Positions 1 to 8,968 of a stretch of 64,000 nt of DNA are shown here, in pieces. The stretch is taken from positions 1 to 64,000 of the forward strand of contig JBAJNN010000004.1 in NCBI GenBank assembly GCA_036881905.1, written 5' to 3'. The DNA is from JBAJNN01 sp036881905 (lineage in GTDB: Bacteria; Pseudomonadota; Alphaproteobacteria; Rhizobiales; Im1). The notes under the pieces were generated by a model, which saw only the letters and a list, made by a program, of their open reading frames with translations, was not told where the DNA came from and did not search any database. Numbering within the stretch: the stretch's first letter is position 1; every line of letters starts with the position of its first letter. Both the position numbers and the translations under genes were made by a program.

Positions 1-138
1 TCAGATCAGCGCGCCGCAGACCTGCCCGTGTGGATCCCCCTCTACAATTGGCATCGACCACACGGTGCAATAAAAGATCAAACCCCAATCAGTCGCCTCG
101 GCCTAAACAAGGACAACCTATTGAGGCTCCACAACTAG
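1..138 (+). mobile_element. C-terminal end of an IS481-type transposase (cut by window edge)
   Basis: Frame 1 is open from the window edge to a TAG at 136-138. It encodes the integrase-core tail WIPLYNWHRPHGAIK followed by TPISRLGLNKDNLLRLHN. The YNxxRPHGAL...TPxxRLGL pattern is the usual end of DDE transposases of the IS481/IS3 group. The start lies outside the window, so it cannot be said whether the copy is intact. No clear terminal inverted repeat is seen just downstream. The family call rests on the motif and is fairly sure; the exact IS is unknown. Confidence 0.8.
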
Positions 139-548
139 CCCCGTCGCGGGCGGCAACCGGCTATCGTCATGACAATGAGAACGACCCGCGCGGGGTTCGT
201 CTTATAAAGCGGGCACGCGAACTTGGCCCCTCGCTTGAGAAATGTCGCATGGTGTTGTCGTTCATGAGGATCATAACCGCGCTTCGTCCGATGTCGGCCA
301 AGCTCGTCGAGACAGATTTGAGGGAAATCGAACAAAAATCGTGGAACTGAAAAGCATGCGGACGCTGTTGGCGGAGTTGGTCAGTGTCTGTCCCGAAATG
401 GCCAGCCTTGTTACCCAATCATAAACCATCTGGCCTCGCAAAGCCGGCCGTTGCCCTAAAATTGCCGTAAGAAAATATAGATTGAAAGCCGGGGTTGTTT
501 TTCGGTAGAGTTGCCGTGGAACCGGATTTTTACTTGGGAGAACGACTG
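139..548. other. No recognisable gene
   Basis: No frame here gives a protein I can recognise on either strand. Short open frames exist, but they run antisense or out of frame to each other and have no convincing ribosome-binding site. The stretch is probably decayed sequence between the transposase end and the ampG pseudogene. Confidence 0.5.
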
Positions 549-1740
549 TCATGTACCGCAAGACGCTGTTAGTCGGCACCCGTGAAATAACCCTTTCCCG
601 TGAAGTCTCGACAATGGCACGGGCGAGGGCGGGCCGGCAATGGCGGTCGATATGAAAAAGGCAACCCATCCGGTTGCTTCGGCGATAAATCCAGCCCTCG
701 ATGACAGCCACGGTGCGTCCGACCGAAGTGAATGCGGAGAGAAGGGCGAACTGTGTTGCGATAGAGGCGGCGTTGGTGCGCAAACCGGAGAGATAAGCCA
801 CAAAGATGACCGTTCTGATACCGCTGGTAAAATTCTTAATCATGATCGTAACCGCTAAAGCCCCGGTATTGACGCCAACCTAGACAAGCCATGAGAAGGT
901 GAGATTTGAAATGGTTTGTAAGACCGCCGCAAGCCACAAGGCCGTGTGATGCGATTTCAGGGAGCGAGAGTCAGGGCGGCCAAGCCGTGTCGCCGCGAAT
1001 CCCACCTTCTTGATGGCGGCGGCAGGTTAGCTTACCGAGACCCAGCCTTATGACGAAGGGCACGGTCATAATGTCGGCAAAAGCGTCGCGGAATTCGAAC
1101 AACAACACGAAGAGCAGAATAGTGACCGCGGAAGGTTTGCTCAAGCAATCACCGGATGCGCTCACAAGCCACGCGCCGCAAGGCACGTAACCCGTGACGG
1201 GCGTCACCTTTCTGCCGGTGACTCCGTGCGTTCCAGCTGGTATCCTAAGGGCTCGCGCGCAAACAACACAACCGCCAAACCGATGAGAACGAAAACGGAA
1301 GTGACGACACAGGCGCAAAACCGGATATTGGCGCGTCCGATACCGATTCTCTCCGATTCGGCCACTGTGGCGATGGCGCCGGCGGCCTGCTGATTATCGT
1401 CTGGACTTTCCACACGGGAAAGCATCGATGACACTGTCCTGAATGGCGCGGGCCAGAGTGACAGGCAAGGCGCGGGCGGCAACCCGCCATGACACGGCCA
1501 GCGGATCAAGCGAACCCGACAGCCATGGCGGCCGAAACGCATCGACCACCGGCGCCCCGGGAAATTTGAGCATATGGGGCGGGCCGACCAGGGAATAAAG
1601 CCCGATCCAGCCGAGGCTAACGCCGCGGGCCATTCGCACCGCCAAGACGGACCTCGACAGGGCCCCCGGCAGACCTTGAGGGAATCCTTAAGAAAAATGA
1701 CTAACACCCGGCTCTCGGTATAGATTGTCGCGAGTGTCGA
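549..1740 (-). pseudogene. ampG: Broken ampG-like muropeptide permease
   Basis: Fragments of one MFS protein of the AmpG family occur in order on the minus strand in different frames. The N-terminal part near 1730-1560 has SRVLVIFL, then GWIGLYSLVGPPHMLKF and PVVDAF, matching the AmpG start (IGLFxLVGLPYxLKFxWAPLVD). The middle part near 1130-1040 has DAFADIMTVPFVIRLG. The C-terminal part near 840-570 has VAYLSGL, ATQFALLSAFTSVGRTV and then, in another frame, GFIAEATGWVAFFISTAIAG. Several frameshifts and stops separate them. AmpG imports anhydro-muropeptides for cell-wall recycling, and this copy cannot be functional. The family call comes from motif recall, not from a search. Confidence 0.75.
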
Positions 1741-1805
1741 AAGCTGCGCCGTCAGGCCGGGCTTACGGTTGATGTGTTTTGATAACCGTTTCAATCAGCG
1801 ATAAG

Positions 1806-1838
1806 GGTCACCGGTCCATCGACGATGGACCGGTGACC
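1806..1838 (-). terminator. Strong hairpin downstream of the cold-shock gene
   Basis: A perfect 15-bp inverted repeat (GGTCACCGGTCCATC and its complement) with a 3-nt loop lies about 60 bp after the csp stop codon. There is no long T-run on either side, so it may act as a Rho-independent-like terminator or an mRNA 3-prime stabiliser. Confidence 0.6.
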
Positions 1839-1897
1839 CCAAATCAGCCATTTACCGATCGGCAACGGGGCATTGCCCTGCCAACCGGTGTCGGGCC

Positions 1898-2110
1898 TTA
1901 TGCAAGCTCAACGTTAACGGCCTGAAGACCGCGACCACGACGATCTTCCTCAACCGTGAACGTCACTTTGGTTCCATCGTCGAGCGCGGGCAGACCGGAA
2001 CGCTCGAGCGCGGTGATGTGGACGAATATGTCCTTCCCGCCCTCTTCGGGAGTAATGAAACCAAAGCCACGTTGAGTGTTGAAAAACTTCACTGTACCAT
2101 TCTGGCGCAT
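1898..2110 (-). CDS. Cold-shock protein (CspA family)
   Basis: 70 residues, the usual length of a single cold-shock domain. The RNP1 motif (GFGFITPEEGG) and RNP2 motif (DIFVHITALE) are intact, and the protein starts NGTVKFFN as family members do. Such proteins bind single-stranded RNA and DNA and act as RNA chaperones in the cytoplasm. The gene is monocistronic. It lies about 400 bp downstream of uvrB with its own likely promoter and a leader of about 165 nt, as is common for csp genes. A hairpin follows the stop. Which csp paralogue it is cannot be said. Confidence 0.95.
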   Translation of the reverse strand: MRQNGTVKFFNTQRGFGFITPEEGGKDIFVHITALERSGLPALDDGTKVTFTVEEDRRGRGLQAVNVELA

Positions 2111-2282
2111 CAGGGAAATCCTCTTCCAAAAACGTCAATCCTGACCAAATTCCGAAACCGTGACGTCCGGCTTCGGCTTCTCAGATTTTCGGAAAGGTTT
2201 TCCGCATGTCGAAGACATGGCATTGTCTTGCCCTGAAACTCTGAGGACATGTTTCACCATGAAACATGCCAGCGCAATGACC

Positions 2283-2310
2283 ACTATAGCAGCTTTTCTC
2301 GCAAAGACAA
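2283..2310 (-). promoter_or_regulatory. Likely sigma-70-type promoter of csp
   Basis: On the minus strand a -35-like TTGTCT and a -10-like TATAGT are separated by 16 nt. Transcription would begin near 2276, leaving an untranslated leader of roughly 165 nt before the csp ATG. A long leader of this size is typical of cold-inducible csp mRNAs. The rest of 2111-2516 shows no gene I can support. Confidence 0.5.
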
Positions 2311-2516
2311 GACAATCGACGCCTTTCCCGCTCGAATTTAAAAAGCTTCTAAGTATATCTTTCATTCCAAGAAAAACGAGCCTTTCGTGCAGGGCAATTT
2401 ATAGCCTGGTGGCGGTCTTCCACCTCTTAACTCGCCGCAGTTAGGGCTTTGCCCGAACATCACGGATGAGAGGGAACCGAGGGGAGGCCGTAATTGGATA
2501 TAAGGAGTGTATGAGA

Positions 2517-4760
2517 TCAGTTGCTTTTTGGCCGTTTGCCGCCGATGGCCGCTGATTTTCCGGTTTTTCGCGCGCTCGCGGCGGAATCGGCGGAACGATG
2601 TGTAGAGTGCGGCCGTTTATGCGGGTGGGCGAGTGGATCGTTGCCGATGGCAAGCTCGTTTTCGTGCAAACGCTTGATTTCATCGCGCAGCCGCGCCGCA
2701 CCCTCGAAGTCGAGATCGGCGGCCGCCTCTTTCATGCGCTTCTCCAGATCGGCAATCACCGTCTGCATATTATGGCCATAAGTGGCGGCGGTTTCCGCCA
2801 GACCGGCATCGATGGCGACATGGTCGCGTTCGCACACGGAATCGAGAATATCGGCAATGCGCGCCCGGACGCTCTCGGGCGTGATACCGTGTTCTTCATT
2901 GTAAGCCAGTTGCTTTTTGCGCCGCCGCGTCGTCTCCCCGACGGCGCGCTCGATCGAACCGGTCATCTTGTCGGCATAGAGAGTGACGCGGCCATCGACA
3001 TTGCGCGCCGCGCGGCCGATGGTCTGAATGAGCGAGGTTTCCGATCTGAGAAAACCCTCCTTGTCGGCGTCAAGGATGGCGACGAGGGCGCATTCGGGAA
3101 TATCGAGTCCCTCGCGCAGCAGGTTAATGCCCACCAGAACGTCAAAAGCGCCGAGCCGCAAATCGCGAATAATTTCAATGCGCTCCAGCGTATCGACATC
3201 GGAATGCATATAGCGCACGCGAATAGAGTGCTCATGCATGTATTCGCTCAGATCCTCGGCCATCCTCTTGGTCAGCACGGTGACGAGCGCACGCTGTCCC
3301 TTGGCCGCGACCTCGCGGCATTCGGCGATCAGATCATCGACCTGGGTGGCGACCGGGCGAATATTGGTCGGCGGATCGACAAGACCGGTCGGGCGAATCA
3401 CCTGTTCGGTGAACACCCCGCCGCTGCGGCTCATTTCCCATGGTCCCGGCGTCGCCGAAACGTAAATCGTCCGCGGGCGCATGGCGTCCCATTCTTCAAA
3501 TCGCAAGGGCCGGTTGTCGATGGCCGAGGGCAGACGAAAGCCATATTCGGCCAGTGTCGCCTTGCGGTTGAAGTCGCCGCGAAACATGCCGCCGAGCTGC
3601 GGGACGGTCACATGACTCTCATCGACAAAAACGATGGCATTGTCGGGCAAATACTCAAACAGGGTCGGCGGCGGTTCGCCGGGCGAGCGGCCGGTCAGAT
3701 AACGCGAGTAATTCTCGATGCCGGCGCATGCGCCGGTCGTCTCGATCATCTCGATGTCGAACAGCGTGCGCTGTTCAAGACGTTGCGCCTCCAGGATGCG
3801 CCCGGCGGCATTGAACTCGTCGAGACGCCGGCGAAGGTCCCGCTTAATCCCGATAATGGCCTGATCGAGTGTCGGGCGCGGCGTGACATAATGCGAATTG
3901 GCATAGATTTTGATCCGGTTCAGACTGGCGGATTTGCGCCCGGTCAGTGGATCGAATTCGCTGATCGAGTCCACCTCGTCGCCAAACAGCGAGACGCGCC
4001 AGGCGCGGTCTTCGTAATGGGCCGGAAACAGCTCGATGACGTCGCCGCGGGCGCGAAAGCTTCCGCGCTGCAAGGCTTGATCGTTGCGCTTGTATTGCAA
4101 CGCGACAAGATTGCCGAGAAGCTGGCGGCGAACCACGCGCTCGCCGACGCCGACCGCCATGGTCATGGCGGAATAGGTTTCCACCGAACCGATCCCGTAA
4201 ATGCAGGACACCGAGGCGACGATAATCACATCATCCTGTTCAAGCAGAGCGCGCGTCGCCGCATGGCGCATGCGGTCGATTTGTTCGTTGATCGAGGATT
4301 CTTTTTCGATATAGGTATCGGACCGCGCGACATAGGCTTCCGGCTGATAATAGTCGTAATAGGAGACGAAATACTCCACCGCGTTATCCGGAAAGAACGA
4401 GCGGAACTCGCCGTAAAGCTGGGCCGCCAGCGTCTTATTGGGGGCGAGAATGAGCGCCGGACGGCCGGTGCGGGCAATGATCTGGGCCATGGTGAAGGTT
4501 TTGCCCGAACCGGTCACCCCAAGCAGAACCTGGTCTTTCTCCCCGGCCTCTATACCGGCGACAAGCTCGGCGATCGCCCGGGGCTGATCGCCGCGCGGTT
4601 GGTAATCCGAGCGGAGCTTGAAACGCCCACCGCCTTCCAGCTTCTCGGGCCGTTGCGGCCGATAGGGAACGAAATTTCCCAGCATCGGCAATGCCGGGCG
4701 CAATGCCGGATGTCCCTTCAGGCCCTGAAGCGGCGCTTCTGAAAATTCATGGTCTGCCAT
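2517..4760 (-). CDS. uvrB: UvrB, excision nuclease subunit B
   Basis: 747 residues. It is the DNA-damage verification helicase of nucleotide excision repair, loaded by UvrA and then binding UvrC. Walker A (GVTGSGKTFTMAQII) lies near residue 85. The beta-hairpin region YYDYYQPEAYV follows near 130, then DESHVTVPQLGGMF, the helicase C motif INLLREGLDIPE, the R-finger region QTIGRAARN and a C-terminal UVR domain. An N-terminal extension of about 45 residues and a basic tail of about 40 residues make it longer than the usual 670. The start ATG is the first one fitting the family. uvrA lies 11.5 kb away in the same orientation, so the two are not co-transcribed. Confidence 0.98.
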   Translation of the reverse strand: MADHEFSEAPLQGLKGHPALRPALPMLGNFVPYRPQRPEKLEGGGRFKLRSDYQPRGDQPRAIAELVAGIEAGEKDQVLLGVTGSGKTFTMAQIIARTGRPALILAPNKTLAAQLYGEFRSFFPDNAVEYFVSYYDYYQPEAYVARSDTYIEKESSINEQIDRMRHAATRALLEQDDVIIVASVSCIYGIGSVETYSAMTMAVGVGERVVRRQLLGNLVALQYKRNDQALQRGSFRARGDVIELFPAHYEDRAWRVSLFGDEVDSISEFDPLTGRKSASLNRIKIYANSHYVTPRPTLDQAIIGIKRDLRRRLDEFNAAGRILEAQRLEQRTLFDIEMIETTGACAGIENYSRYLTGRSPGEPPPTLFEYLPDNAIVFVDESHVTVPQLGGMFRGDFNRKATLAEYGFRLPSAIDNRPLRFEEWDAMRPRTIYVSATPGPWEMSRSGGVFTEQVIRPTGLVDPPTNIRPVATQVDDLIAECREVAAKGQRALVTVLTKRMAEDLSEYMHEHSIRVRYMHSDVDTLERIEIIRDLRLGAFDVLVGINLLREGLDIPECALVAILDADKEGFLRSETSLIQTIGRAARNVDGRVTLYADKMTGSIERAVGETTRRRKKQLAYNEEHGITPESVRARIADILDSVCERDHVAIDAGLAETAATYGHNMQTVIADLEKRMKEAAADLDFEGAARLRDEIKRLHENELAIGNDPLAHPHKRPHSTHRSADSAASARKTGKSAAIGGKRPKSN

Positions 4761-4929
4761 GGCGGGTAATATATATCGGCCATGGACCCGCGAAAAGGGT
4801 AAGGTTGCCCGTCTTGTCGGATTGCCAAGACCGGGAGCGCGCGTAAATCGCCATGGGTATCGAGTGTTGGCCCAAAGAAGGGCGCCGGTTTTTGGGCTTG
4901 CCTGATGTCAGACCCTTACCGGGACACGG

Positions 4930-5100
4930 GTGAGTGAGGAGAGGCTTGACCACCCGCGCGGCCAAATCAGTACCATTGAGCCGGAAAACCTGTTCAAGAC
5001 ATGGTTCAAGCCGGGCTTTGAAGGCTTGACGAAACTTCAAGAAGCGATATGGTCCGCCGCCGCCGGCACAACCGGAGATAATGAGACCAGGGCCTGTTGA
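4930..5100 (+). CDS. Small ORF cut at its 3-prime end by a MITE
   Basis: A GTG-started frame of 56 codons containing FKPGFEGLTKLQEAIWSAAA. The same block occurs in the small ORF at 6182-6331 (FKPGFEGLTRLQEAMWSAAA), so the two are paralogues sharing about 20 residues. The last codons and the stop TGA lie inside the inverted-repeat element that begins at 5090, so the original C-terminus is lost. No family is recognised. The similarity between two copies with mostly synonymous changes suggests real coding, but expression is unproven and the start is uncertain. Confidence 0.4.
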   Translation: MSEERLDHPRGQISTIEPENLFKTWFKPGFEGLTKLQEAIWSAAAGTTGDNETRAC

Positions 5101-5357
5101 CGTTTAAGATTTGCACGGGCCGCGAGACGAATTTCGCCCCTGAATAGAAGAAGACCTCGCTACTGCGCCGCATTCCTCGAAGAACGGTTCGACACAGTCA
5201 GGGGCAAAATTCGCCGCGTGTGACCAAGGATATGGCGAAAATCGCCCATTTTAGCGTCGTGAAAGCCGGCAAGGGCAAGCCCTTCCCGCCTGGTCTCTCC
5301 TGAAATTGTACGATTTTTGCTCATACCGTGTTCCAAATCTTAAACGTCAACAGGCCC
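5090..5357. mobile_element. 268-bp MITE, copy 1
   Basis: The element is bounded by terminal inverted repeats starting GGGCCTGTTGACGTTTAAGA at both ends; the match runs 24 bp. It encodes no transposase. It is followed by TA at 5358-5359 and preceded by CA, consistent with a TA target duplication of which one copy has mutated. A second, diverged copy lies at 48414-48683, a longer relative at 34366-34795 and a relic near 26290-26545. The ends and the TA target recall IS5/IS427 or IS630-type transposases, but the parent is not in the window. Confidence 0.85.
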
Positions 5358-5579
5358 TAAAGACACAAAAAATAACGATAGAGGATTGTGCGTCGAAGAC
5401 TGTTGATGATACACACAAGACTTGTAGCTTAAGGAAAGAGTAACAGGGACGTTCGCAAGCTGAAACCCTCGGTCGCTTCATTGACCTTAGCGGTTCGAGC
5501 GCTCTCTCGCCTTGCTTTTCCGAGAATTGCCCTCTGTTAAGCAAGAGGCGTGGAACACCATATGGTGGAGAAAGACGTT
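5358..5579. other. Intergenic region before cytochrome b561
   Basis: No gene or clear repeat is seen. A purine-rich GGAG stands 9 nt before the ATG at 5580 and is the likely ribosome-binding site of the next gene. Confidence 0.5.
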
Positions 5580-6113
5580 ATGAAAAAGGGATCAGGGCGT
5601 TACAGCCTGTTTGCCCGGGCGATCCACTGGCTCACCGCGCTCATGGTTCTCACCATGGTGCCCGCCGGGCTGATCATGGTCCGGATCGGCCGCGGCCACC
5701 CCGTTCACGATCAGCTGTTCGGCTTTCACAGTTCCGTCGGGATCGTGCTGATGGCGCTGACCTTGGCTCGTCTGGCCCACCGTCTGCACAAACCACCGGC
5801 AGCCCTGCCCTGCGATATGCCGGTTTGGCAGCGCGTGGCGGCCAGGGCGACCCACATGTCTCTCTACGGCTTTCTGATCGTCAATCCATTTATCGGCTGG
5901 ATAATGATTTCGGCCTTTGGCGGGACCATCTCCGTCTTCGGGCTGCTCACGCTACCGGCGATTGTCGCGAGGGACCGGGCACTGGGCGCACAGCTTGCCT
6001 CTGCTCACGAGGTCTTCGGGCTGGTCTTCGCCGCCATAATCGTGCTTCATATCGCGGCAGCGCTTCATCACGGTCTCGTTCGCAAGGACGGCGTGTTGAA
6101 CCGGATGCTGTGA
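5580..6113 (+). CDS. Cytochrome b561-family di-haem membrane protein
   Basis: About 177 residues with four predicted membrane helices. Haem-ligand histidines fit the prokaryotic b561 pattern: RAIHWLTAL in helix 1, FGFHSSVG in helix 2, ATHMSLYG in helix 3 and IIVLHIAAALHH in helix 4. The family moves electrons between quinol and acceptors such as superoxide in the inner membrane. I chose the ATG at 5580 because GGAG stands 9 nt upstream; in-frame GTG (5550) and ATG (5562) starts would add 6-10 residues. It stands alone between a MITE and a small ORF. Confidence 0.9.
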   Translation: MKKGSGRYSLFARAIHWLTALMVLTMVPAGLIMVRIGRGHPVHDQLFGFHSSVGIVLMALTLARLAHRLHKPPAALPCDMPVWQRVAARATHMSLYGFLIVNPFIGWIMISAFGGTISVFGLLTLPAIVARDRALGAQLASAHEVFGLVFAAIIVLHIAAALHHGLVRKDGVLNRML

Positions 6114-6181
6114 CGTTTGTCCGGGGAAACAGCCGCTGCGCGGTTTCCTCATTTCCCGCCGCGAGCCAAAGAAGCTTCCCA

Positions 6182-6331
6182 ATGGAGGCGACCGGATCGA
6201 CGATGGAGACGGCCGACCTGCTCGGAACAAGATTCAAGCCGGGCTTTGAAGGCTTGACGAGACTTCAAGAAGCGATGTGGTCCGCCGCCGCCGGCGCAAT
6301 CGGGGCAATGCAACTCAAAACGAAAAAATAA
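6182..6331 (+). CDS. Small hypothetical protein, paralogue of the ORF at 4930
   Basis: 49 residues from an ATG at 6182 to TAA. The core FKPGFEGLTRLQEAMWSAAA matches the truncated ORF at 4930-5100, with third-position differences that suggest selection on the protein. It ends in a basic MQLKTKK tail. The middle may form an amphipathic helix. No family is recognised. It sits 68 bp after cytochrome b561. Confidence 0.5.
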   Translation: MEATGSTMETADLLGTRFKPGFEGLTRLQEAMWSAAAGAIGAMQLKTKK

Positions 6332-6413
6332 GGACAGGGCACTATGCCTTAGAAACTATCTATGATACTATAAGTCTCATTTGGCTAAAAATAGCGACAG
6401 GGGAGATCGCAAA

Positions 6414-8165
6414 ATGAGACTGTTTTTGATGAGAACCGCCGCCGCAATCACGTCATCGGCAGTGATCGCGCTTGCCTTCGCAATTTGTGTCGGCGATGCG
6501 CAAGCCGCGCCACCGGCCACTTTCGTCGGGCAGCGCTTTCACCCGGTCGAGGGGCAACACGGCATGGTGGCCACCAGCCACTATCTTGCGACAAAAATGG
6601 CGCGAGATACCCTTGCCGCCGGAGGTAATGCGGTGGACGCCGCCGTGGTCGCCGGTTTCGCCCTGGCCGTCGCCCAGCCGCGCTCGGGCAATATCGGCGG
6701 CGGCGGCTTCATGCTGATTTCAAACGAAAAGACCGGCAAGGTGGTCGCGATCGACTATCGTGAAAAAGCCCCGGCGGCGGCGACCGAGACCCTGTTTCAG
6801 GACAAGGCGGGAAATGTCGTCCCACAGTGGTCGCGCTTCACCCACCGCGCCGCCGGTGTGCCCGGAACGGTGGCGGGGTTGGCGCTTGCCTTGGAAAAAT
6901 ATGGCACATTAACGCTGAAACAGGCGCTGGCTCCGGCGATAAAACTGGCGCAAGACGGGTTTGCGGCGCCGCCGCGTTTTGCCGAGGGCCTCAAAAATGC
7001 CCGCAAACGTCTGACCAGATGGGACAGTTCGGCCAAGGTGTTCTACAAGCCCGATGGCGGCCTATATAAGCCCGGCGAGATTTTCCGCCAGCCCGATCTC
7101 GCCAGGACCCTGAAACGCATCGCCGAAAACGGGCCGCGCGAGTTCTACCAAGGCGAAACGGCAAGGCGGATCGTCGCCGAAATGCAGGCCCATGACGGTC
7201 TTATCACCATGGAGGATCTGCGCGCCTATCGGCCGGTGATCCGTCAACCCGTGCACGGGCGATATCGCGGCTACGATATCTACTCGATGGGACCGCCCTC
7301 TTCAGGGGGAACCCATATCGTGCAAATCCTTAACATGCTCGAAGGCGACGACATCGAGGCATCGGGGTTCAATTCCGCCAACACCATTCACCTGATGGCC
7401 GAGGCCATGAAACGCGCCTATGCCGACCGCTCGAAATATCTGGGCGATCCCGATTTCGTCGCCGTGCCGCTGGCCCGCCTGACATCGAAAAACTATGCGG
7501 CGACATTGCGCGCATCATTTTTGGCTGAAAAGGCGACGCCCTCAAAGGACATCAAGCCCGGGCGGAATCTTGCCCCGCCCTACGAATCGAATGAAACAAC
7601 CCATTTTTCGATTGCCGATCGTAACGGCCTTGCCGTGGCCAATACCTATACCATCAATTTCAGCTACGGTTCCGGAATCGTGGTCGATGGCGCCGGTTTC
7701 CTGCTCAACAATGAAATGGACGATTTTTCCTCCAAGCCGGGGGTTCCCAACGCCTATGGGTTGATCGGCGGCAAGGCCAACAGGATAGAGCCGGGCAAGC
7801 GCATGCTGTCTTCCATGAGTCCGACCATCGTCATGAAGGACGGCGAGAATTTTCTGATCACCGGCAGCCCCGGAGGGTCGCGGATCATCACCACCACAGT
7901 GCAGGTGATCATGAATGCGATCGATCATGGGATGAATATTCAGTCGGCGGTGAGCGCCCCGCGCATTCACCATCAATGGCTCCCCGACGAGATTCGCATC
8001 GAGGAAGGGATCAGTCCGGATACGATTAAACTTTTGCGGGCGATGGGCTACAAGGTGGTTACCAAAAGCGCCATGGGGGCCAGCCAGTCGGTCATGATCA
8101 GGAACGGCCGTTTTTACGGCGGCGCCGACCCGCGGCGTTCGACATCCTCGGCCATGGGGCTGTGA
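6414..8165 (+). CDS. ggt: Gamma-glutamyltransferase precursor
   Basis: 583 residues from ATG 6414, which follows AGGGGAGATCGC. A TTG 33 nt upstream is also in frame but would bury the signal peptide. The N-terminus (MRLFLMRTAAA...DAQA) is a Sec signal, so the enzyme is periplasmic. It cleaves gamma-glutamyl bonds of glutathione and transfers the glutamyl group. The proenzyme self-cleaves before the Thr of NETTHFSIAD (near residue 398). The small subunit then carries SYGSGIVVDGAGFLLNNEMDDF and later GSPGGSRI for substrate binding. The length is normal and the gene looks intact. It appears monocistronic. Confidence 0.96.
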   Translation: MRLFLMRTAAAITSSAVIALAFAICVGDAQAAPPATFVGQRFHPVEGQHGMVATSHYLATKMARDTLAAGGNAVDAAVVAGFALAVAQPRSGNIGGGGFMLISNEKTGKVVAIDYREKAPAAATETLFQDKAGNVVPQWSRFTHRAAGVPGTVAGLALALEKYGTLTLKQALAPAIKLAQDGFAAPPRFAEGLKNARKRLTRWDSSAKVFYKPDGGLYKPGEIFRQPDLARTLKRIAENGPREFYQGETARRIVAEMQAHDGLITMEDLRAYRPVIRQPVHGRYRGYDIYSMGPPSSGGTHIVQILNMLEGDDIEASGFNSANTIHLMAEAMKRAYADRSKYLGDPDFVAVPLARLTSKNYAATLRASFLAEKATPSKDIKPGRNLAPPYESNETTHFSIADRNGLAVANTYTINFSYGSGIVVDGAGFLLNNEMDDFSSKPGVPNAYGLIGGKANRIEPGKRMLSSMSPTIVMKDGENFLITGSPGGSRIITTTVQVIMNAIDHGMNIQSAVSAPRIHHQWLPDEIRIEEGISPDTIKLLRAMGYKVVTKSAMGASQSVMIRNGRFYGGADPRRSTSSAMGL

Positions 8166-8227
8166 AACCCTCGAATAAATACACCATTGCGAGAGTGACA
8201 TCGCATGACAACAGCGGTAAGAATACT

Positions 8228-8253
8228 CCGGCTGCGGCGAAATCCGCAGCCGG
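8228..8253 (+). terminator. Hairpin after ggt
   Basis: A 10-bp perfect stem (CCGGCTGCGG with its complement) and a 6-nt loop begin 62 bp after the ggt stop. No strong T-run follows, so its role as a terminator is plausible but not certain. Confidence 0.5.
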
Positions 8254-8448
8254 GATTGGAGTCCCATTTTCACTAGGCGCTCGAACCGCGTCGATCTGTC
8301 GAAGCGCGGTCTTTGCGTGGTCGGGCGTAGGGGAGAGCCGTAACGTTCGCCGTTTGCTGTGGACGGCAGTTTGAATCCCGTGCGTCTAATCGCCAGAGAT
8401 TGGAACCTCCGACGGTCGGGTTTGGCAACCGATCAACAGGAGGCCATC

Positions 8449-8676
8449 ATGAACCAATATCCCAATAGCCGCAAAATCCAGTTTCTACTCTCTAATCTGC
8501 TTACCGTCGATGGCTTGATGAAAGCCCTTGAATGGGTAACCAACGACCTTTTCGCGAAAGCGAGTGACACCGCCGAAGCCGCCGGGGGCGTTCTGGATGC
8601 GATCAAGCATTATGTTCGACGGAGCATCGACCTCGCCAACGAAGTGAACGACATCGACCGCAAGGCCGGACGATAA
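8449..8676 (+). CDS. Small hypothetical protein
   Basis: 75 residues from the ATG at 8449, preceded by a strong AACAGGAGG ribosome-binding site; this site decides the start over the in-frame ATG 90 nt upstream. The protein is soluble and mostly helical, with segments LLSNLLTVDGLMKALEWVTNDLF and a basic end. No family is recognised. Flanked by a ggt hairpin and a repeat region, it is likely monocistronic. Confidence 0.6.
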   Translation: MNQYPNSRKIQFLLSNLLTVDGLMKALEWVTNDLFAKASDTAEAAGGVLDAIKHYVRRSIDLANEVNDIDRKAGR

Positions 8677-8726
8677 ACGCGACCGAACGGGTTCTGGAGC
8701 GCCGGTCCGATCCGCACAGAGCCAGG

Positions 8727-8806
8727 ATCAGACCAAGATTATACTTATAAAACAAAAAGCTGGAGCGTGATTGCGATTCGATTTGAACGCAAATACCGCT
8801 CTAGAG
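8727..8806. repeat. Dispersed repeat (types A-end and B)
   Basis: Contains the A-type end GATTATACTTATAAAACAAA followed by a B-type palindrome that starts GAGCGTGATTGCGATTC and ends CCGCTCTA. The same A-B arrangement recurs at 40636-40740, and an inverted B is at 31858-31905. Confidence 0.7.
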
Positions 8807-8867
8807 TACCGGTTCGATTCAACCGGATCGAACCGGCGCTCTTAAACTCTTTATTTTAGCCGCATAA

Positions 8868-8968
8868 GCTTGATTGTCCTCGGCTCTCGCTCGGCAAGAT
8901 CGGATTATGCTTATAAAATAAAAATGAGACGCATTTTCTGTGATTCCATTGCCACGGAAAATGTTCTA
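8868..8968. repeat. Dispersed palindromic repeat A with 43-bp tail
   Basis: Shows CTCGCTCGGCAAG, GATTATGCTTATAAAATAAA and then a tail GAGACGCATTTTCTGTGATT...GGAAAATGTTCTAG. The tail recurs almost unchanged at 27574-27616. The final CTAG supplies the stop codon of the ABC permease gene that begins on the other side. Confidence 0.75.

Noticed and set aside
2598..4742. Long open frame of 714 codons on the plus strand opposite uvrB
   Set aside because: It is the antisense shadow of uvrB; in GC-rich DNA the complementary frame often stays open. Its protein shows no family and has no ribosome-binding site.
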